From positions 62,001 to 126,000 of the forward strand of contig NZ_JRMV01000272.1 of the NCBI RefSeq assembly GCF_000758755.1: a stretch of 64,000 nucleotides of DNA. Direction: 5' to 3'. The notes below the pieces were generated by a model. The model ran no database searches. It worked only from the letters and a program-made list of their open reading frames with translations, and was not told where the DNA came from. Both the position numbers and the translations under genes were made by a program. This document shows positions 36,626 to 47,379 of this stretch, one piece after another. Origin of the DNA: Actinomyces sp. S6-Spd3 (GTDB lineage: Bacteria; Actinomycetota; Actinomycetes; Actinomycetales; Actinomycetaceae). How positions within the stretch are numbered: position 1 is the first letter of the stretch; each line of letters begins with the position of its first letter.

Positions 36626-37936
36626 ATGCGTACGAACTCCTACATCCACCACGCTCACACCGTCTACGAGCACCGCCTCGACGTCCCCCTCGATCACACG
36701 CGCCCCCTCGGCGCTGATAACCCGACCATCGAGATCTTCGCGCGCGAGATCGTGCGTCCCGGCAAGGAAAACGCGCCCTACGCCGTCTTCCTCCAGGGCG
36801 GTCCCGGCTATCCAAGCCCTCGTTTCGGCACCTTCGATAGCGGATGGATGAATCGTCTCCTGCAGGATTACCGCGTGGTCCTCCTCGATCAACGAGGCAC
36901 CGGCCAGTCCACCCGCATGGATGCGCAATCCCTTTCTTTCCTTGCGACCCCGCAGGAAAAGGCAGATTACCTGCGCTATTTCCGCCAAGACCAGATCGTC
37001 TACGACGCCGAGGCCTTCCGCCAAGAACTCGCGGGAGACGAACCGTGGACGACTCTCGGCCAGTCCTACGGCGGCTTCATCACAACTTCGTACCTCTCGC
37101 TTGCCCCCCAGGGCCTGAAAGCCAGCCTCATCACGGGAGGCCTGCCCGGCCTCGTCCATGTCGACGAGATCTACCGCCTGACCTACCAGCGCACAGCAGC
37201 GCGCAACCGCGTCTATTTCCAGCGTCACCCCGAGGACGAGACAACGATCCGCCAGATCGCCGCGCACCTTCGCGACACCGAGGAACTCCTCCCAACCGGC
37301 GAGCGCCTGAGCAGCGCGCGCTTCCGTCAGATCGGCATGATGCTGGGCGGACAGGGACGCACGGACCAACTCCACTACCTGCTCGAGGGCCCGTGGGTAA
37401 CCATCAACGGCCAGCGCCGCCTGTCCACCCAATTCATGGAAGCAATCGGTGACGCGACGAATGTTGCGCCGATCTACGGCGTTTTCCAGGAATTTATCTA
37501 CGCCTGCGCAACGCCCGAATTGCGCGGAACCGCAACAAATTGGGCGGCAGACCGCCTGGCCGAAGAAGTTCCCGGTTTCGCGAAGGACGCCGATCCCCTA
37601 GATACTTCCGAGCCCTACTACCTCACGGGCGAGCACTTCATGCACCGCGTCTTCGACGAGGACCCGGGGCTCGCTCCCTTGGCGGAGGTCGCACAGATCC
37701 TCGCCGAAACGACGGATGCGACTCCCGTCTATTTCCCCGAGGCCTTGGCTGAGAATTCCGTTCCCGTCGCCGCCGCGGTGTACTACGACGACATGTTTGT
37801 CCCGCGCGAGCTCTCCCTTCAGACCGGTGAGCTTATGGGAGCGCATCACTACATCACGAACGAGTACCAGCACGATGGATCGCTCTACTCCGGCGGCAAG
37901 GTCCTTGATCATCTGCTCAAGCTTTTGGCGGACTAG
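36626..37936 (+). CDS. prolyl aminopeptidase-like alpha/beta hydrolase
   Basis: A 436-residue enzyme of peptidase family S33. It has the oxyanion GGPGYPS segment, the nucleophile elbow GQSYGG (Ser about residue 151), and a long central lid. A catalytic Asp candidate lies in YYDDMFVP and the His in HHYITNEYQHDG near the C-terminus. It probably removes N-terminal proline from short peptides, or acts on similar amides. The start ATG at 36626 lacks a strong ribosome-binding site. An upstream in-frame start at 36536 encodes a Pro-rich stretch running through the repeat and is unlikely. Confidence 0.8.
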   Translation: MRTNSYIHHAHTVYEHRLDVPLDHTRPLGADNPTIEIFAREIVRPGKENAPYAVFLQGGPGYPSPRFGTFDSGWMNRLLQDYRVVLLDQRGTGQSTRMDAQSLSFLATPQEKADYLRYFRQDQIVYDAEAFRQELAGDEPWTTLGQSYGGFITTSYLSLAPQGLKASLITGGLPGLVHVDEIYRLTYQRTAARNRVYFQRHPEDETTIRQIAAHLRDTEELLPTGERLSSARFRQIGMMLGGQGRTDQLHYLLEGPWVTINGQRRLSTQFMEAIGDATNVAPIYGVFQEFIYACATPELRGTATNWAADRLAEEVPGFAKDADPLDTSEPYYLTGEHFMHRVFDEDPGLAPLAEVAQILAETTDATPVYFPEALAENSVPVAAAVYYDDMFVPRELSLQTGELMGAHHYITNEYQHDGSLYSGGKVLDHLLKLLAD

Positions 37937-38009
37937 CTCCTAGCCTCGTCATTTTCGTGATTCATTCGATCAGAGGCAGATTTCAACCGACGAAGACGGT
38001 AGTCTTTAG

Positions 38010-39035
<1,026 letters not shown>

Positions 39036-39074
39036 GTTCTGAGCCCTGCTTAACTCACCTGACTGAGCGTTAAA

Positions 39075-39120
39075 GGAGGGGGCGCCCGCCGTTTGGCGGG
39101 CGCCCCCTCCTTCGCTATTT
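39075..39120. terminator. terminator after nrdF
   Basis: A 16-bp perfect stem (GGAGGGGGCGCCCGCC and its complement) with a 4-nt loop, then TTCGCTATTT. It also ends the convergent orphan tip gene. Confidence 0.85.
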
Positions 39121-39121
39121 C

Positions 39122-41758
39122 TTAGGCTTCAAGCCCTTCGCGTCGTTTCATCCACACGATGCCACCGGCAGCAACCATCAGCACAGCACCCGCTCCAAGG
39201 TAGGGGTAGATGCCTGTGGACCCGGCTACTGGTAGATGCCCAACCTGAGTATCAACCACGCGGATACCCGTCAGAGCCGCATCTCCAGTGCCGGCCTTTG
39301 CGGGTAAAACTCTCACGGAGGAGAAACCATCATCGGGACCAAAATCGGTGGTGATCACGGTCGAGGCAGCAGCATCGGTTCCAACACTGATATGGAAGGG
39401 AATGGGACGCGGCAGCAGAACGTGTCCTGCAGGCGCGCGGGTCTCAACCAGCCAGTAGGTCTTCCCCGTTTCAAGAGAGGGGCTGACGAAACTGGATCCA
39501 CCATCAAGAACGCTGATCGGAGCACCGGTGAGTGCCTGATTGTCATAGATCGCGAAAGCCGCGCCATTGAGCGGATAGGTTCCATCATCGTTTTGAGTTC
39601 CGACCGGTTGGGTGCCGGCCTTCTCGATGCGGATCGGTCGCGGGCGAACCGGGGCGCAGGCCTCGTTATTGGATTCACCATCGTGGTCGTAGTTTCCGCT
39701 GACGCGGTTATACAGACCATTCTTTGGGCGAAGGCGATCATTCTGGGTTGCACACTCGAGCGCGACCTCGTTGTAGCCCGCCGCGGTCTTATCTCGGCTC
39801 ACACGCATACGGATGTACCACGTGGCTGACTGACCGGGCTCAAGATCCGCGCCTTCGGTAAGGACATAGGATGCGGCGGCCGGCTGCACTGCAGCGCTTG
39901 CAAGTCCCTCAAGAGTGGTCGCGACCGCAGCCGAGCGGACATTCAATCCCGGTGCGAAGTCCGGGGTGTCGGTCAAGCGACCTGTTGTTCCCTTGAGCGA
40001 GCCGTCGTTGGTGGCGCTGATGCGATAGGTCACTGTAATGTCATCGGTCGTTGCGCCTTCAACGCTTTCCAGGTCCTTCTGGATGCGCAGCTTGGGGACC
40101 TTTTCTTCATTCGTGAAGGTGCAGGTGATGGGCAGGGCTGCGGGGGATGAGGCCGGGGCGACCTGGGAGAAGTCCACACCGCCCGTGTCAGGGTCACGAG
40201 TAACGTTGACCCGCTCGCCAATGCCGTTCAGACAGGTCACGTCGACGAGGTTCCACTGCGCGGAGTTCGGGTCGTCACTGGTCTTCCAGGGGCCGAAACG
40301 CCCCGGTGCTCCAAACTGCAACGGGAATCGGCCGGCGATGCGCGGCCCTGTCTCAGCGACGACGAACTGAGAGAAGCCGGGCATGAAGGCCCTGTACCCG
40401 GAGGTGACCGCCCCGGCCTTGCCGAAAGCGGTCGGGGTCAGGTTCGCGTCCTCGAAGGAGTTCCAACCGACGAAGCCATCGGCCGTGACGCTGGTGCTGA
40501 GCGGTGTTCCCGTGGGCGCGGACCAGTCACCAACGCCCATCGTTGTAAAGGTGAACGGTGGGATCGTTTCGCCCACCTGCTCGGAGTCCTCGGTGACCGT
40601 CTTCGCGACGCGCAGGTAGCGCTCTTGGCTGAAGGAGCCGTAGAGGCAGCCGAAGGAGCTCTGGTTTTCCTTGGTCGTGAAGGTGGAGACCGGCGTGGCG
40701 CCAGCAGGGGGTGTTGCCGGGCAAGAACCATCGGCGCTGGGAACGAACCCGTAGAGGACGAGTCGATAGGGGATCCCGTTGACGCTGATCGTCTGGTCCG
40801 AGGTGGTCTTCGTGATTGTCAGGACGTCGTCTGACTGGGGGGTATGGTCGGGCACGCCCGCCGAACCCGGATAGTACTGGGGCTGATCCGTGTAGATGTC
40901 GTATCTGCCTTTTCCTTCACCAACTCTTTTGAAGCAGTGCCAGTTGCCATCGGATCGAGCGAGCGCATAGTAGGGGGCAGTCGATGGGCAGGTGCGCGGC
41001 GCGGAGGCACGGGAGACCCACTCGTAGGGGCCTCCCTTGCGTCGCACGGCCGTCGTGTCCGTGTCGTTGTCGGTTTCCTGCTGGTCAAAGGGGAAGGATT
41101 CCTCCAGGTCACCAATACGAATGTCGAAAGACGAGTGCACCCAGTGAATCTGGGAGTAGATCGGGAAGTTGTTGTGTCGAACCGTACCGATAAGGAAGGT
41201 GCTGTTGAGGGAGACCGTCCCGGGGTCATTCGGCTTGTATCCGAGCGCACTGGTTGTCGAGGTCGAGATCGCGTTGGGAGTGTAGTCCCCGTGGTAGGCG
41301 TAGTGGTAGTAAGCGGCCATGTGGTAGTCCCAGGCCACGCCTCGAGTAACGTAGGACCAGTAGTCGCCGTTATTCGCAACATTCGCGTCAAGCCAGTCTT
41401 GGGAATAACCCGCGCGATAAGCGACGGAGCGCTGGTTCGGATCCGAGGAGTCGTAGTTGGTCATTCCGCGGACGACACCGAAGTAAGAGTTGTCAGCAAC
41501 AACGGTGCTTCGATCGGTTCCCGAGTCATTGAGAACAGCCTTGCCAATTCGACCTTCGGAGCGATTGAAAGTAATGGTGTCGGCACCGGGTGTTTCAAGG
41601 GGGGCATCTGCCCGGGCCGGGGATTGAAAATTAGTCACTGCGGGAAGGGCAATGAGGGCTGCAAGGATGCACGAAATCACCGCATAGCGCGTAGACTTTC
41701 GACGCTCAGGACGACGCTGTACATGCTGCGGTTGGGGGGCAGTTCTGAACCGATTCAT
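39122..41758 (-). CDS. orphan fimbrial tip adhesin (CafA-like)
   Basis: An 878-residue surface protein. A signal peptide ends near ARADAP, and an N-terminal adhesin region shares features with the tip adhesin at 15.6 kb: KAVLNDSGTD-like start, GVVRGMTN, ALGYKPNDPG, TVRHNNFPI. A single stalk domain (RIQKDLESVEGA to NNEACAP) is present instead of four. A CnaB segment WLVETRAPAGHV and the sorting signal LPVAG follow. No shaft pilin or sortase is adjacent, so it presumably uses the SrtC operon elsewhere, as A. oris CafA does. The start at 41758 follows CGGAGAC. Confidence 0.82.
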   Translation of the reverse strand: MNRFRTAPQPQHVQRRPERRKSTRYAVISCILAALIALPAVTNFQSPARADAPLETPGADTITFNRSEGRIGKAVLNDSGTDRSTVVADNSYFGVVRGMTNYDSSDPNQRSVAYRAGYSQDWLDANVANNGDYWSYVTRGVAWDYHMAAYYHYAYHGDYTPNAISTSTTSALGYKPNDPGTVSLNSTFLIGTVRHNNFPIYSQIHWVHSSFDIRIGDLEESFPFDQQETDNDTDTTAVRRKGGPYEWVSRASAPRTCPSTAPYYALARSDGNWHCFKRVGEGKGRYDIYTDQPQYYPGSAGVPDHTPQSDDVLTITKTTSDQTISVNGIPYRLVLYGFVPSADGSCPATPPAGATPVSTFTTKENQSSFGCLYGSFSQERYLRVAKTVTEDSEQVGETIPPFTFTTMGVGDWSAPTGTPLSTSVTADGFVGWNSFEDANLTPTAFGKAGAVTSGYRAFMPGFSQFVVAETGPRIAGRFPLQFGAPGRFGPWKTSDDPNSAQWNLVDVTCLNGIGERVNVTRDPDTGGVDFSQVAPASSPAALPITCTFTNEEKVPKLRIQKDLESVEGATTDDITVTYRISATNDGSLKGTTGRLTDTPDFAPGLNVRSAAVATTLEGLASAAVQPAAASYVLTEGADLEPGQSATWYIRMRVSRDKTAAGYNEVALECATQNDRLRPKNGLYNRVSGNYDHDGESNNEACAPVRPRPIRIEKAGTQPVGTQNDDGTYPLNGAAFAIYDNQALTGAPISVLDGGSSFVSPSLETGKTYWLVETRAPAGHVLLPRPIPFHISVGTDAAASTVITTDFGPDDGFSSVRVLPAKAGTGDAALTGIRVVDTQVGHLPVAGSTGIYPYLGAGAVLMVAAGGIVWMKRREGLEA

Positions 41759-41785
41759 ATGTCTCCGTATCAGGGATCTCACATG

Positions 41786-41813
41786 ATATTAACAGCATTA
41801 ATTGACATTGCAA
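41786..41813 (-). promoter_or_regulatory. promoter of the orphan tip adhesin
   Basis: Reading on the minus strand: -35 TTGCAA (41808-41813), a 16-bp spacer, and -10 TAATAT (41786-41791). This places the transcript start about 20 nt upstream of the start codon. Confidence 0.6.
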
Positions 41814-41990
41814 ACATGTGACCTGCGTCATCAATAGAGCACCTTAACGGGCCCACTCAAATAGCCTTTCAAATACCCTTCACCCCACCCAATTTGGGAC
41901 GAAAATGTAAAATACTGTCAGTAGGCCTGTCGAAACCTTCGGGTTAGGGCCTACGCGCAAGGGTTAGATACCGAACAAGGAACAGGCTGC

Positions 41991-42692
41991 ATGAGTATTT
42001 TCGACCGTTTTGAAAGCGCCGTGGAGCGCGGTGTAAACGGCGCCTTCTCGCGTGTTTTCCGTTCGGGAATCAAAGCAGTTGACATCACCTCGGCGCTCAA
42101 GCGCTCCATGGAAGACCACGTCCAAGAGCTCTCCACCGACCGTGCAATTGCCCCCAACCACTTCCTCATCCGCATGGCACCCTCCGATATGGATGCATTG
42201 GGTGACCTCGACATCCTCGCCGGCGAATTCGCCCAACAGGTAACCGATCACGCAGCCTCCCAGGGATACGCCCTTCTCGGCCCAATCTCCATTGATTTCA
42301 CGCGCGACTCGGAAGAATTCACCGGTCAGCTCCAAGTGGAAGCACGCAACGAACGAGGCGCTGCCGCCCCGGCCACGGCCTCGTCACCCTCCCCCGAGCA
42401 CCCCATCCTCGACATCGACGGCCAGAAGTGGCTCCTCACCGAACCCGTCACTGTCATTGGCCGCGGAGCCGAGGCCGACATCACCGTTGCAGACTCGGGC
42501 GTTTCGCGCCGTCACCTGGAACTTCGTATTACTCCGACCGGCGTGATTGCTACCGATTTGGGTTCAACAAATGGTACTTTCGTTGAAGGCCACCGCATTG
42601 ATGCAGCGACCCTTTTGGACGGAAACCAGATCACCATCGGACGCACCCGAATCCTGTTCTGGACGCACCCGCAAAGTGAGGATGCCCAGTGA
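41991..42692 (+). CDS. fhaA: FHA-domain protein FhaA (DUF3662 plus FHA)
   Basis: A 233-residue cytoplasmic protein. Residues 1-115 are the DUF3662/FhaA N-terminal domain (FDRFESAVERGVNGAFSRVF). The FHA domain (about 145-225) has GRGAEADI, SVSRRHLEL-like DSGVSRRHLEL and STNGTFVEG, the phosphothreonine-binding motifs. In mycobacteria FhaA binds phosphorylated MviN/FHA partners in peptidoglycan control. It is first in the fhaA to pknB operon, with AAGGAA before the ATG. Confidence 0.93.
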   Translation: MSIFDRFESAVERGVNGAFSRVFRSGIKAVDITSALKRSMEDHVQELSTDRAIAPNHFLIRMAPSDMDALGDLDILAGEFAQQVTDHAASQGYALLGPISIDFTRDSEEFTGQLQVEARNERGAAAPATASSPSPEHPILDIDGQKWLLTEPVTVIGRGAEADITVADSGVSRRHLELRITPTGVIATDLGSTNGTFVEGHRIDAATLLDGNQITIGRTRILFWTHPQSEDAQ

Positions 42693-43165
42693 CTTCAGAT
42701 CTCACCTTCACCCTTTTCCGCTTGGGCTACCTTGTCCTCTTGTGGCTCCTCGTTTTGGGAGCGGTCTCAACTCTGCGCCGCGATATCTTCGGCACGGTCG
42801 TGACCCCGCGCGGAAAAGGACGCAAGGATGCGGATCGTAAGCGCCGCGAATCTAGGCGTTCAACACATACTTCCGAGCCGCGAAATCTTCTCCTCACCGG
42901 AGGCCCGCTTGTGGGCACGATCATTCCCCTCGGAAGCACTCAGATCGTCATTGGACGTTCGCCCTCATCAACACTGGTTTTGGAAGACGAGTACGCATCT
43001 TCCCAACACGCGCGTCTGACCCCCGCTGACGGACGTTGGTGGATCGAAGACCTTGGTTCCCGAAACGGAACTTTCGTGGACGACGAAAGACTGACGTCGC
43101 CTCGGGAATTGAACGTGGGAGATATCGTCCGAATCGGCCAAACGACCCTCGAATTGGTGAAGTAA
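42689..43165 (+). CDS. fhaB: FHA-domain membrane protein FhaB
   Basis: A 158-residue protein with an N-terminal membrane helix (LTFTLFRLGYLVLLWLLVLG), a basic linker, and a C-terminal FHA domain: GRSPSSTLV, SSQHARL and GSRNGTFVDD. It is the FhaB/FipA homologue, which reads phospho-Thr marks made by PknA/PknB in cell division. It overlaps fhaA by 4 bp. Confidence 0.9.
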   Translation: MTSDLTFTLFRLGYLVLLWLLVLGAVSTLRRDIFGTVVTPRGKGRKDADRKRRESRRSTHTSEPRNLLLTGGPLVGTIIPLGSTQIVIGRSPSSTLVLEDEYASSQHARLTPADGRWWIEDLGSRNGTFVDDERLTSPRELNVGDIVRIGQTTLELVK

Positions 43166-43166
43166 C

Positions 43167-44507
43167 ATGGCCCCACCCAAGCCCGTCGAATTTCACTACG
43201 CCGCTCGCAGCGACGTCGGCTTGGTGCGCCAAAATAACCAAGATTCCGGCTATGCGGGCGCGAATCTTCTGGTTTTAGCCGACGGAATGGGCGGCCCCGC
43301 AGGCGGCGATATCGCTTCCTCGGTTGCTATTGCTCACCTGGTTCCCCTCGATACCGACTCCCACCCCGCTGAGACTCTTCTCCCCTCTCTTCGCGATGCC
43401 CTCATGGACGCGCACGAGGAACTTTCCGAGCGCTCCGAGCAAGACCCCGAGCTCGCTGGACTGGGGACAACCTGCATCGCGCTCATGCGTTCGGGAAACA
43501 AGCTCGCCATGGTCCACATCGGCGACTCGCGCGCCTATCTCTTGCGCGGCGACACCCTGACCCAGGTCACCACCGATCACTCTTTTGTTCAGTACCTGGT
43601 GGACAGCGGCCAAATCACTCCTGAAGAGGCCGAACATCACCCGCAGCGCAATGTCGTCATGCGAATCCTTGGGGATTCTCAAGCCGATGTCACTCCCGAT
43701 GAAACCATGCGTGAAGCAGTCGTGGGAGACCGCTGGCTGCTGTGTTCTGACGGGCTTTCCGGAGTTGTCTCCTCCGATACGATCGCTGAAATTCTCACCG
43801 ATGTCCGCGATCCCGGAGAGTGCGCCGAAGAACTGATCCGGCTGGCTTTGCTTGCGGGTGGTCCCGATAACGTCACCTGCGTGGTCGCTGATATCGTCCC
43901 CGCGGGCACCGTCCCTCCCAGCGCACCGCAGATCGTTGGCGCTGCTGCGAAGGACCGCCTCGCGCCCACCCGTGGGGGTGGCGGGGCAGCGGCTCGCGCT
44001 GCGGCTTTGGCTTCCCCGACCAAGGAGCTTCCCGTCGACGACGAGGCCGAGGCCGAGGCCGACGCTCCTCGGCGCCCACGTTTCGCTTGGCTCTTGCCCG
44101 TCATCAGTTTGATGCTCGCAATTGGCGTCGTTATTGCCGGCTGGTTGGGCTGGCAGTGGAGCCAATCCCAGTACTACGTCATGGGCAAAGACGGCTCAGT
44201 CGTCATTTTCCAAGGGATCCCACAGTCCATCGGCTCGTGGAATCTCTCCCACGCCGTTGAAATCACCGACGTGAAGCTCGACCAGCTCGCAGCGGTCGAT
44301 CAGCAGCGTCTTCAAGAGCCCGTCACGCGTTCCTCGCGCGGTGAAGTCGACGCCTATGTTGCGATCTTGCGCTCAAACGCCCGCGAGCGTGCCCTTCAGC
44401 AGGCGCGCGAAGCGCAGCAGGCTCAACAATCTCAGCAAAACAGCGACCAACAAAACCAGAGCCAACCCACCCCCACCCCTGAAGCAACACAGGAGGGGGG
44501 CAACTAG
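43167..44507 (+). CDS. pstP: PP2C-family Ser/Thr phosphatase PstP
   Basis: A 446-residue enzyme. The cytoplasmic PP2C domain (1-235) has the metal-binding Asp residues in ADGMGG, HIGDSRAY and CSDGLSG plus GGPDNVT. A linker rich in Ala and Glu leads to a membrane helix (about 309-330, FAWLLPVISLMLAIGVVIAG) and an extracytoplasmic domain that ends in a Gln-rich tail. It dephosphorylates PknA/PknB and their targets. Its stop codon shares a base with the RodA GTG start. Confidence 0.94.
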   Translation: MAPPKPVEFHYAARSDVGLVRQNNQDSGYAGANLLVLADGMGGPAGGDIASSVAIAHLVPLDTDSHPAETLLPSLRDALMDAHEELSERSEQDPELAGLGTTCIALMRSGNKLAMVHIGDSRAYLLRGDTLTQVTTDHSFVQYLVDSGQITPEEAEHHPQRNVVMRILGDSQADVTPDETMREAVVGDRWLLCSDGLSGVVSSDTIAEILTDVRDPGECAEELIRLALLAGGPDNVTCVVADIVPAGTVPPSAPQIVGAAAKDRLAPTRGGGGAAARAAALASPTKELPVDDEAEAEADAPRRPRFAWLLPVISLMLAIGVVIAGWLGWQWSQSQYYVMGKDGSVVIFQGIPQSIGSWNLSHAVEITDVKLDQLAAVDQQRLQEPVTRSSRGEVDAYVAILRSNARERALQQAREAQQAQQSQQNSDQQNQSQPTPTPEATQEGGN

Positions 44508-45925
44508 TGGCTACCGTTTCCATTAATCCTGTCCGCCCCCGGCGCGTCCTTGAGCTCTTCCTCATGCTGATCGCACTGGCGGTTGGAATCGGCGGCTACG
44601 TCCTGACCACACTCAACCGCACGGGGGAAATCCCCGCGAATTTGGGACTCCACATCGGGATCTTGGTGGCTCTGGCGATTGTTGCCGAGGTCGGTGTTCA
44701 CTTCCTCGCCCCCTACGCGGACCCCGTGATCTTACCGATTGCGGTTGCCCTGACCGGCATGGGCTTGGCGATGATCTACCGAATCGACTTATCTCTTGAT
44801 GCCCTAGGCATGGACACCGTCGGTGTCCGACAGTTGATGTTCGTTGGAATCGCCATCGTCCTTGCCGCGGTTGTCTTGGTGCTGGTGCGTGATCACCGTG
44901 TTCTTCGCCGCTACACCTACACTTTTGGCCTGGTTTCCGTTGTTTTGCTTCTGCTTCCTATGATTCCTGGCCTCGGCAAGGAAACCTACGGAGCACGAGT
45001 GTGGATCAGCCTCGGCCCGCTGTCTATGCAGCCGGGCGAGCTTGTGAAGATTACTTTGGCGATTTTCTTCGCCGGTTACCTGGTCACTAACCGCGATAAT
45101 TTGACCATCGGCGGCCCGAAGGTGTTGGGATTACGTCTTCCACGCGCGCGCGACCTGGGTCCGATCTTGGTCGTCTGGCTTGTCGGTGTGGCAATTCTTG
45201 TCCTCCAGCGCGATCTGGGAACCTCGCTTCTCTTCTTCGGGCTTTTCGTTGCAACCCTCTACGTCGCAACGAATCGAGTCTCGTGGTTGGTCATCGGTTT
45301 CACCATGTTCGTCCCCGCAATTTTCATTGCGATCAAGACATTTAGTCACGTGCGCGCTCGCTTTGACGTGTGGCTCAATGCCCTTGAACCCGATGTGTAC
45401 AACGCCGAGGCGGGAGGCTCCTACCAGCTGGTTCAGGGGCTCTTCGGCCAGGCCTCGGGCGGGCTCATGGGAACCGGGTGGGGCCGCGGTTACCCGCAGC
45501 TCGTCCCCCTGGCGAACTCGGACTTCATTTTGTCTTCTTTCGCCGAGGAGCTGGGAATCACCGGTCTTGCGGCGATCCTTGTCCTGTACTTGGTCCTCAT
45601 TGAACGAGGCCTGCGCGCAGCGATCGGCGTCCGAGACGGTTTCGGAAAGCTTTTGGCCACGGGTCTGAGCTTCTCCTTTGCCATCCAGATTTTCGTTGTT
45701 TTGGGCGGAATTACCCGGCTGATTCCTCTGACCGGCTTGACCGCGCCTTTCTTGGCGGCCGGTGGCTCCTCGATGGTGTCTTCTTGGCTGGCTGTTGCGC
45801 TCCTGATCCGAGTCTCTGACGCTGCGCGCCGTCCTTCCGTGCCTTCCGCATGGACGTCTGGCAGCCTGCCCGAGGTGGAACCTAAGCGCCGTCAAGCACC
45901 CGAGCACATGGGAGGTCGCGCGTGA
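44507..45925 (+). CDS. rodA: FtsW/RodA/SpoVE-family peptidoglycan polymerase
   Basis: A 472-residue SEDS protein with about 10-11 membrane helices. Typical segments are GLAMIYRIDL, GARVWISLGP and LGITGLAAILVLYL. It polymerises lipid II with its partner class B PBP, the next gene. It sits in the conserved actinobacterial order. Start GTG at 44507. Confidence 0.93.
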   Translation: MATVSINPVRPRRVLELFLMLIALAVGIGGYVLTTLNRTGEIPANLGLHIGILVALAIVAEVGVHFLAPYADPVILPIAVALTGMGLAMIYRIDLSLDALGMDTVGVRQLMFVGIAIVLAAVVLVLVRDHRVLRRYTYTFGLVSVVLLLLPMIPGLGKETYGARVWISLGPLSMQPGELVKITLAIFFAGYLVTNRDNLTIGGPKVLGLRLPRARDLGPILVVWLVGVAILVLQRDLGTSLLFFGLFVATLYVATNRVSWLVIGFTMFVPAIFIAIKTFSHVRARFDVWLNALEPDVYNAEAGGSYQLVQGLFGQASGGLMGTGWGRGYPQLVPLANSDFILSSFAEELGITGLAAILVLYLVLIERGLRAAIGVRDGFGKLLATGLSFSFAIQIFVVLGGITRLIPLTGLTAPFLAAGGSSMVSSWLAVALLIRVSDAARRPSVPSAWTSGSLPEVEPKRRQAPEHMGGRA

Positions 45926-47379
45926 ATACTCAGATTCGTCGCCTTTTTGTCATTGTGCTCATGATGTTCGCGGCCCTCGGTTTGATGGTGACTAATAATC
46001 AGGTCATTCAAGCCCCTTCGCTGAACGCTGATGGCCGCAATCAACGCACGATTTTGCACGCTGCTGAAACCGATCGCGGCCCGATCATTGTTGATGGCAC
46101 TGCGATTGCGTCCTCCGAAAAGATTGAAGGATCCTCGCGCTACCAGCGCTCTTATTCCCAGGGTCCGCTCTACGCGCACACGACCGGCTATTTCTCGGCG
46201 GCCTTCTCTCAGTCCACCGGGATGGAAGCTGCGGCTGAAGATATCTTAGATGGCCAGTCTCAGGCCCTCCTCGCTCAGCGTTTCCGCAATCTCTTCACGG
46301 GTCAGAACCGTCAAGGTGGCGGCGTTGTTTTGACGCTCAACCCACAAATGCAGCAAATCGCCGCAGAAAAGCTGGGGAATCGTAAGGGAGCAGTCGTTGC
46401 TCTCGACGCCAAGACCGGTGCCGTTTTAGCCATGTATTCTTCGCCGTCCTATGACCCGAATTCCCTGGCGGTTTTTGATTCCCAGGAAGCCAACACGGCC
46501 TACACGAATCTGATTAATAACCCCTCCAAGCCCCTGTATAACCGCGCGATTGCTGGCGATCTTTACGCTCCCGGTTCGAGCTTCAAGATCCTCACCACCA
46601 TTGCCCTGCTTGAGAAGGGCGCTGTCACGCCGCAAACAGAGATGGATTCTCCCGTCTCAACAGTTCTTCCGGGAACCCAGACCTCGGTGTCGAATATCGA
46701 GTCGACGGAGTGCGGTAACGGACACCCCACTCTTGCCGAGGCCTTCGCACGCTCGTGTAACACGACTTTCGTTCTTGCCAGCGAAAAGCTCACTCATACA
46801 GATTTGGCTGACCTGACGAATCGTTTCGAGTTCGGGACAAGCCAGAAGATCCCCTTGAGCGTGACTGCCTCGCAGTTCCCGGATTCAACGGATTCTGCGC
46901 AGCTCGCGATGAGCTCCATTGGCCAGTACTCGGTGAAGGTCACGCCTTTGGAAATGGCAATGGTCTCGCAGACCATTGCCAACAAGGGCACCATGATGCG
47001 TCCCTACATGATTTCGCAGATCGTTGACTCTGACCTCCAGGTTCAGTCCGAGACTTCTCCGGTGCGCGTCGGTCAAAAGATCAGTCCCGAGATCGCTTCC
47101 CAAATGACTGAGCTCATGCAGGGAGTCGTCTCCCAGCCCTACGGAACGGGCACCGAAATGGCTCTTCCCGGTATCTCCGTGGCGGCGAAGACCGGAACAG
47201 CTGAAGTGGGCGACGGTTCGGGACGCGCAAACGCATGGGCCGTTGGTTTTGCGCCTGCTGACAACCCGAAGATCGCCTTCGCAGTCTTGGTTGAGGGCGA
47301 TGATTCCAGGCCTGTTCCCCACGGCGGAAGCGATGCGGGTCCCATCGCACGCGCACTCCTCCAGGAGGGATTGAAGTGA
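45922..47379 (+). CDS. pbpA: class B penicillin-binding protein (PbpA)
   Basis: A 485-residue transpeptidase with an N-terminal membrane anchor (FVIVLMMFAALGLMVTNNQV), a dimerisation region, and a transpeptidase domain with SSFK (Ser about residue 220), SCN and KTGTAE motifs. It cross-links septal or lateral peptidoglycan with RodA. It overlaps rodA and the following kinase gene by 4 bp each. Confidence 0.94.
   Translation: MNTQIRRLFVIVLMMFAALGLMVTNNQVIQAPSLNADGRNQRTILHAAETDRGPIIVDGTAIASSEKIEGSSRYQRSYSQGPLYAHTTGYFSAAFSQSTGMEAAAEDILDGQSQALLAQRFRNLFTGQNRQGGGVVLTLNPQMQQIAAEKLGNRKGAVVALDAKTGAVLAMYSSPSYDPNSLAVFDSQEANTAYTNLINNPSKPLYNRAIAGDLYAPGSSFKILTTIALLEKGAVTPQTEMDSPVSTVLPGTQTSVSNIESTECGNGHPTLAEAFARSCNTTFVLASEKLTHTDLADLTNRFEFGTSQKIPLSVTASQFPDSTDSAQLAMSSIGQYSVKVTPLEMAMVSQTIANKGTMMRPYMISQIVDSDLQVQSETSPVRVGQKISPEIASQMTELMQGVVSQPYGTGTEMALPGISVAAKTGTAEVGDGSGRANAWAVGFAPADNPKIAFAVLVEGDDSRPVPHGGSDAGPIARALLQEGLK

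Noticed and set aside
44041-44062. GAGGCC tandem repeat in pstP
   Set aside because: It encodes a short Glu-Ala repeat in the linker before the membrane helix, and adds to the heptamer count but is not a regulatory repeat.
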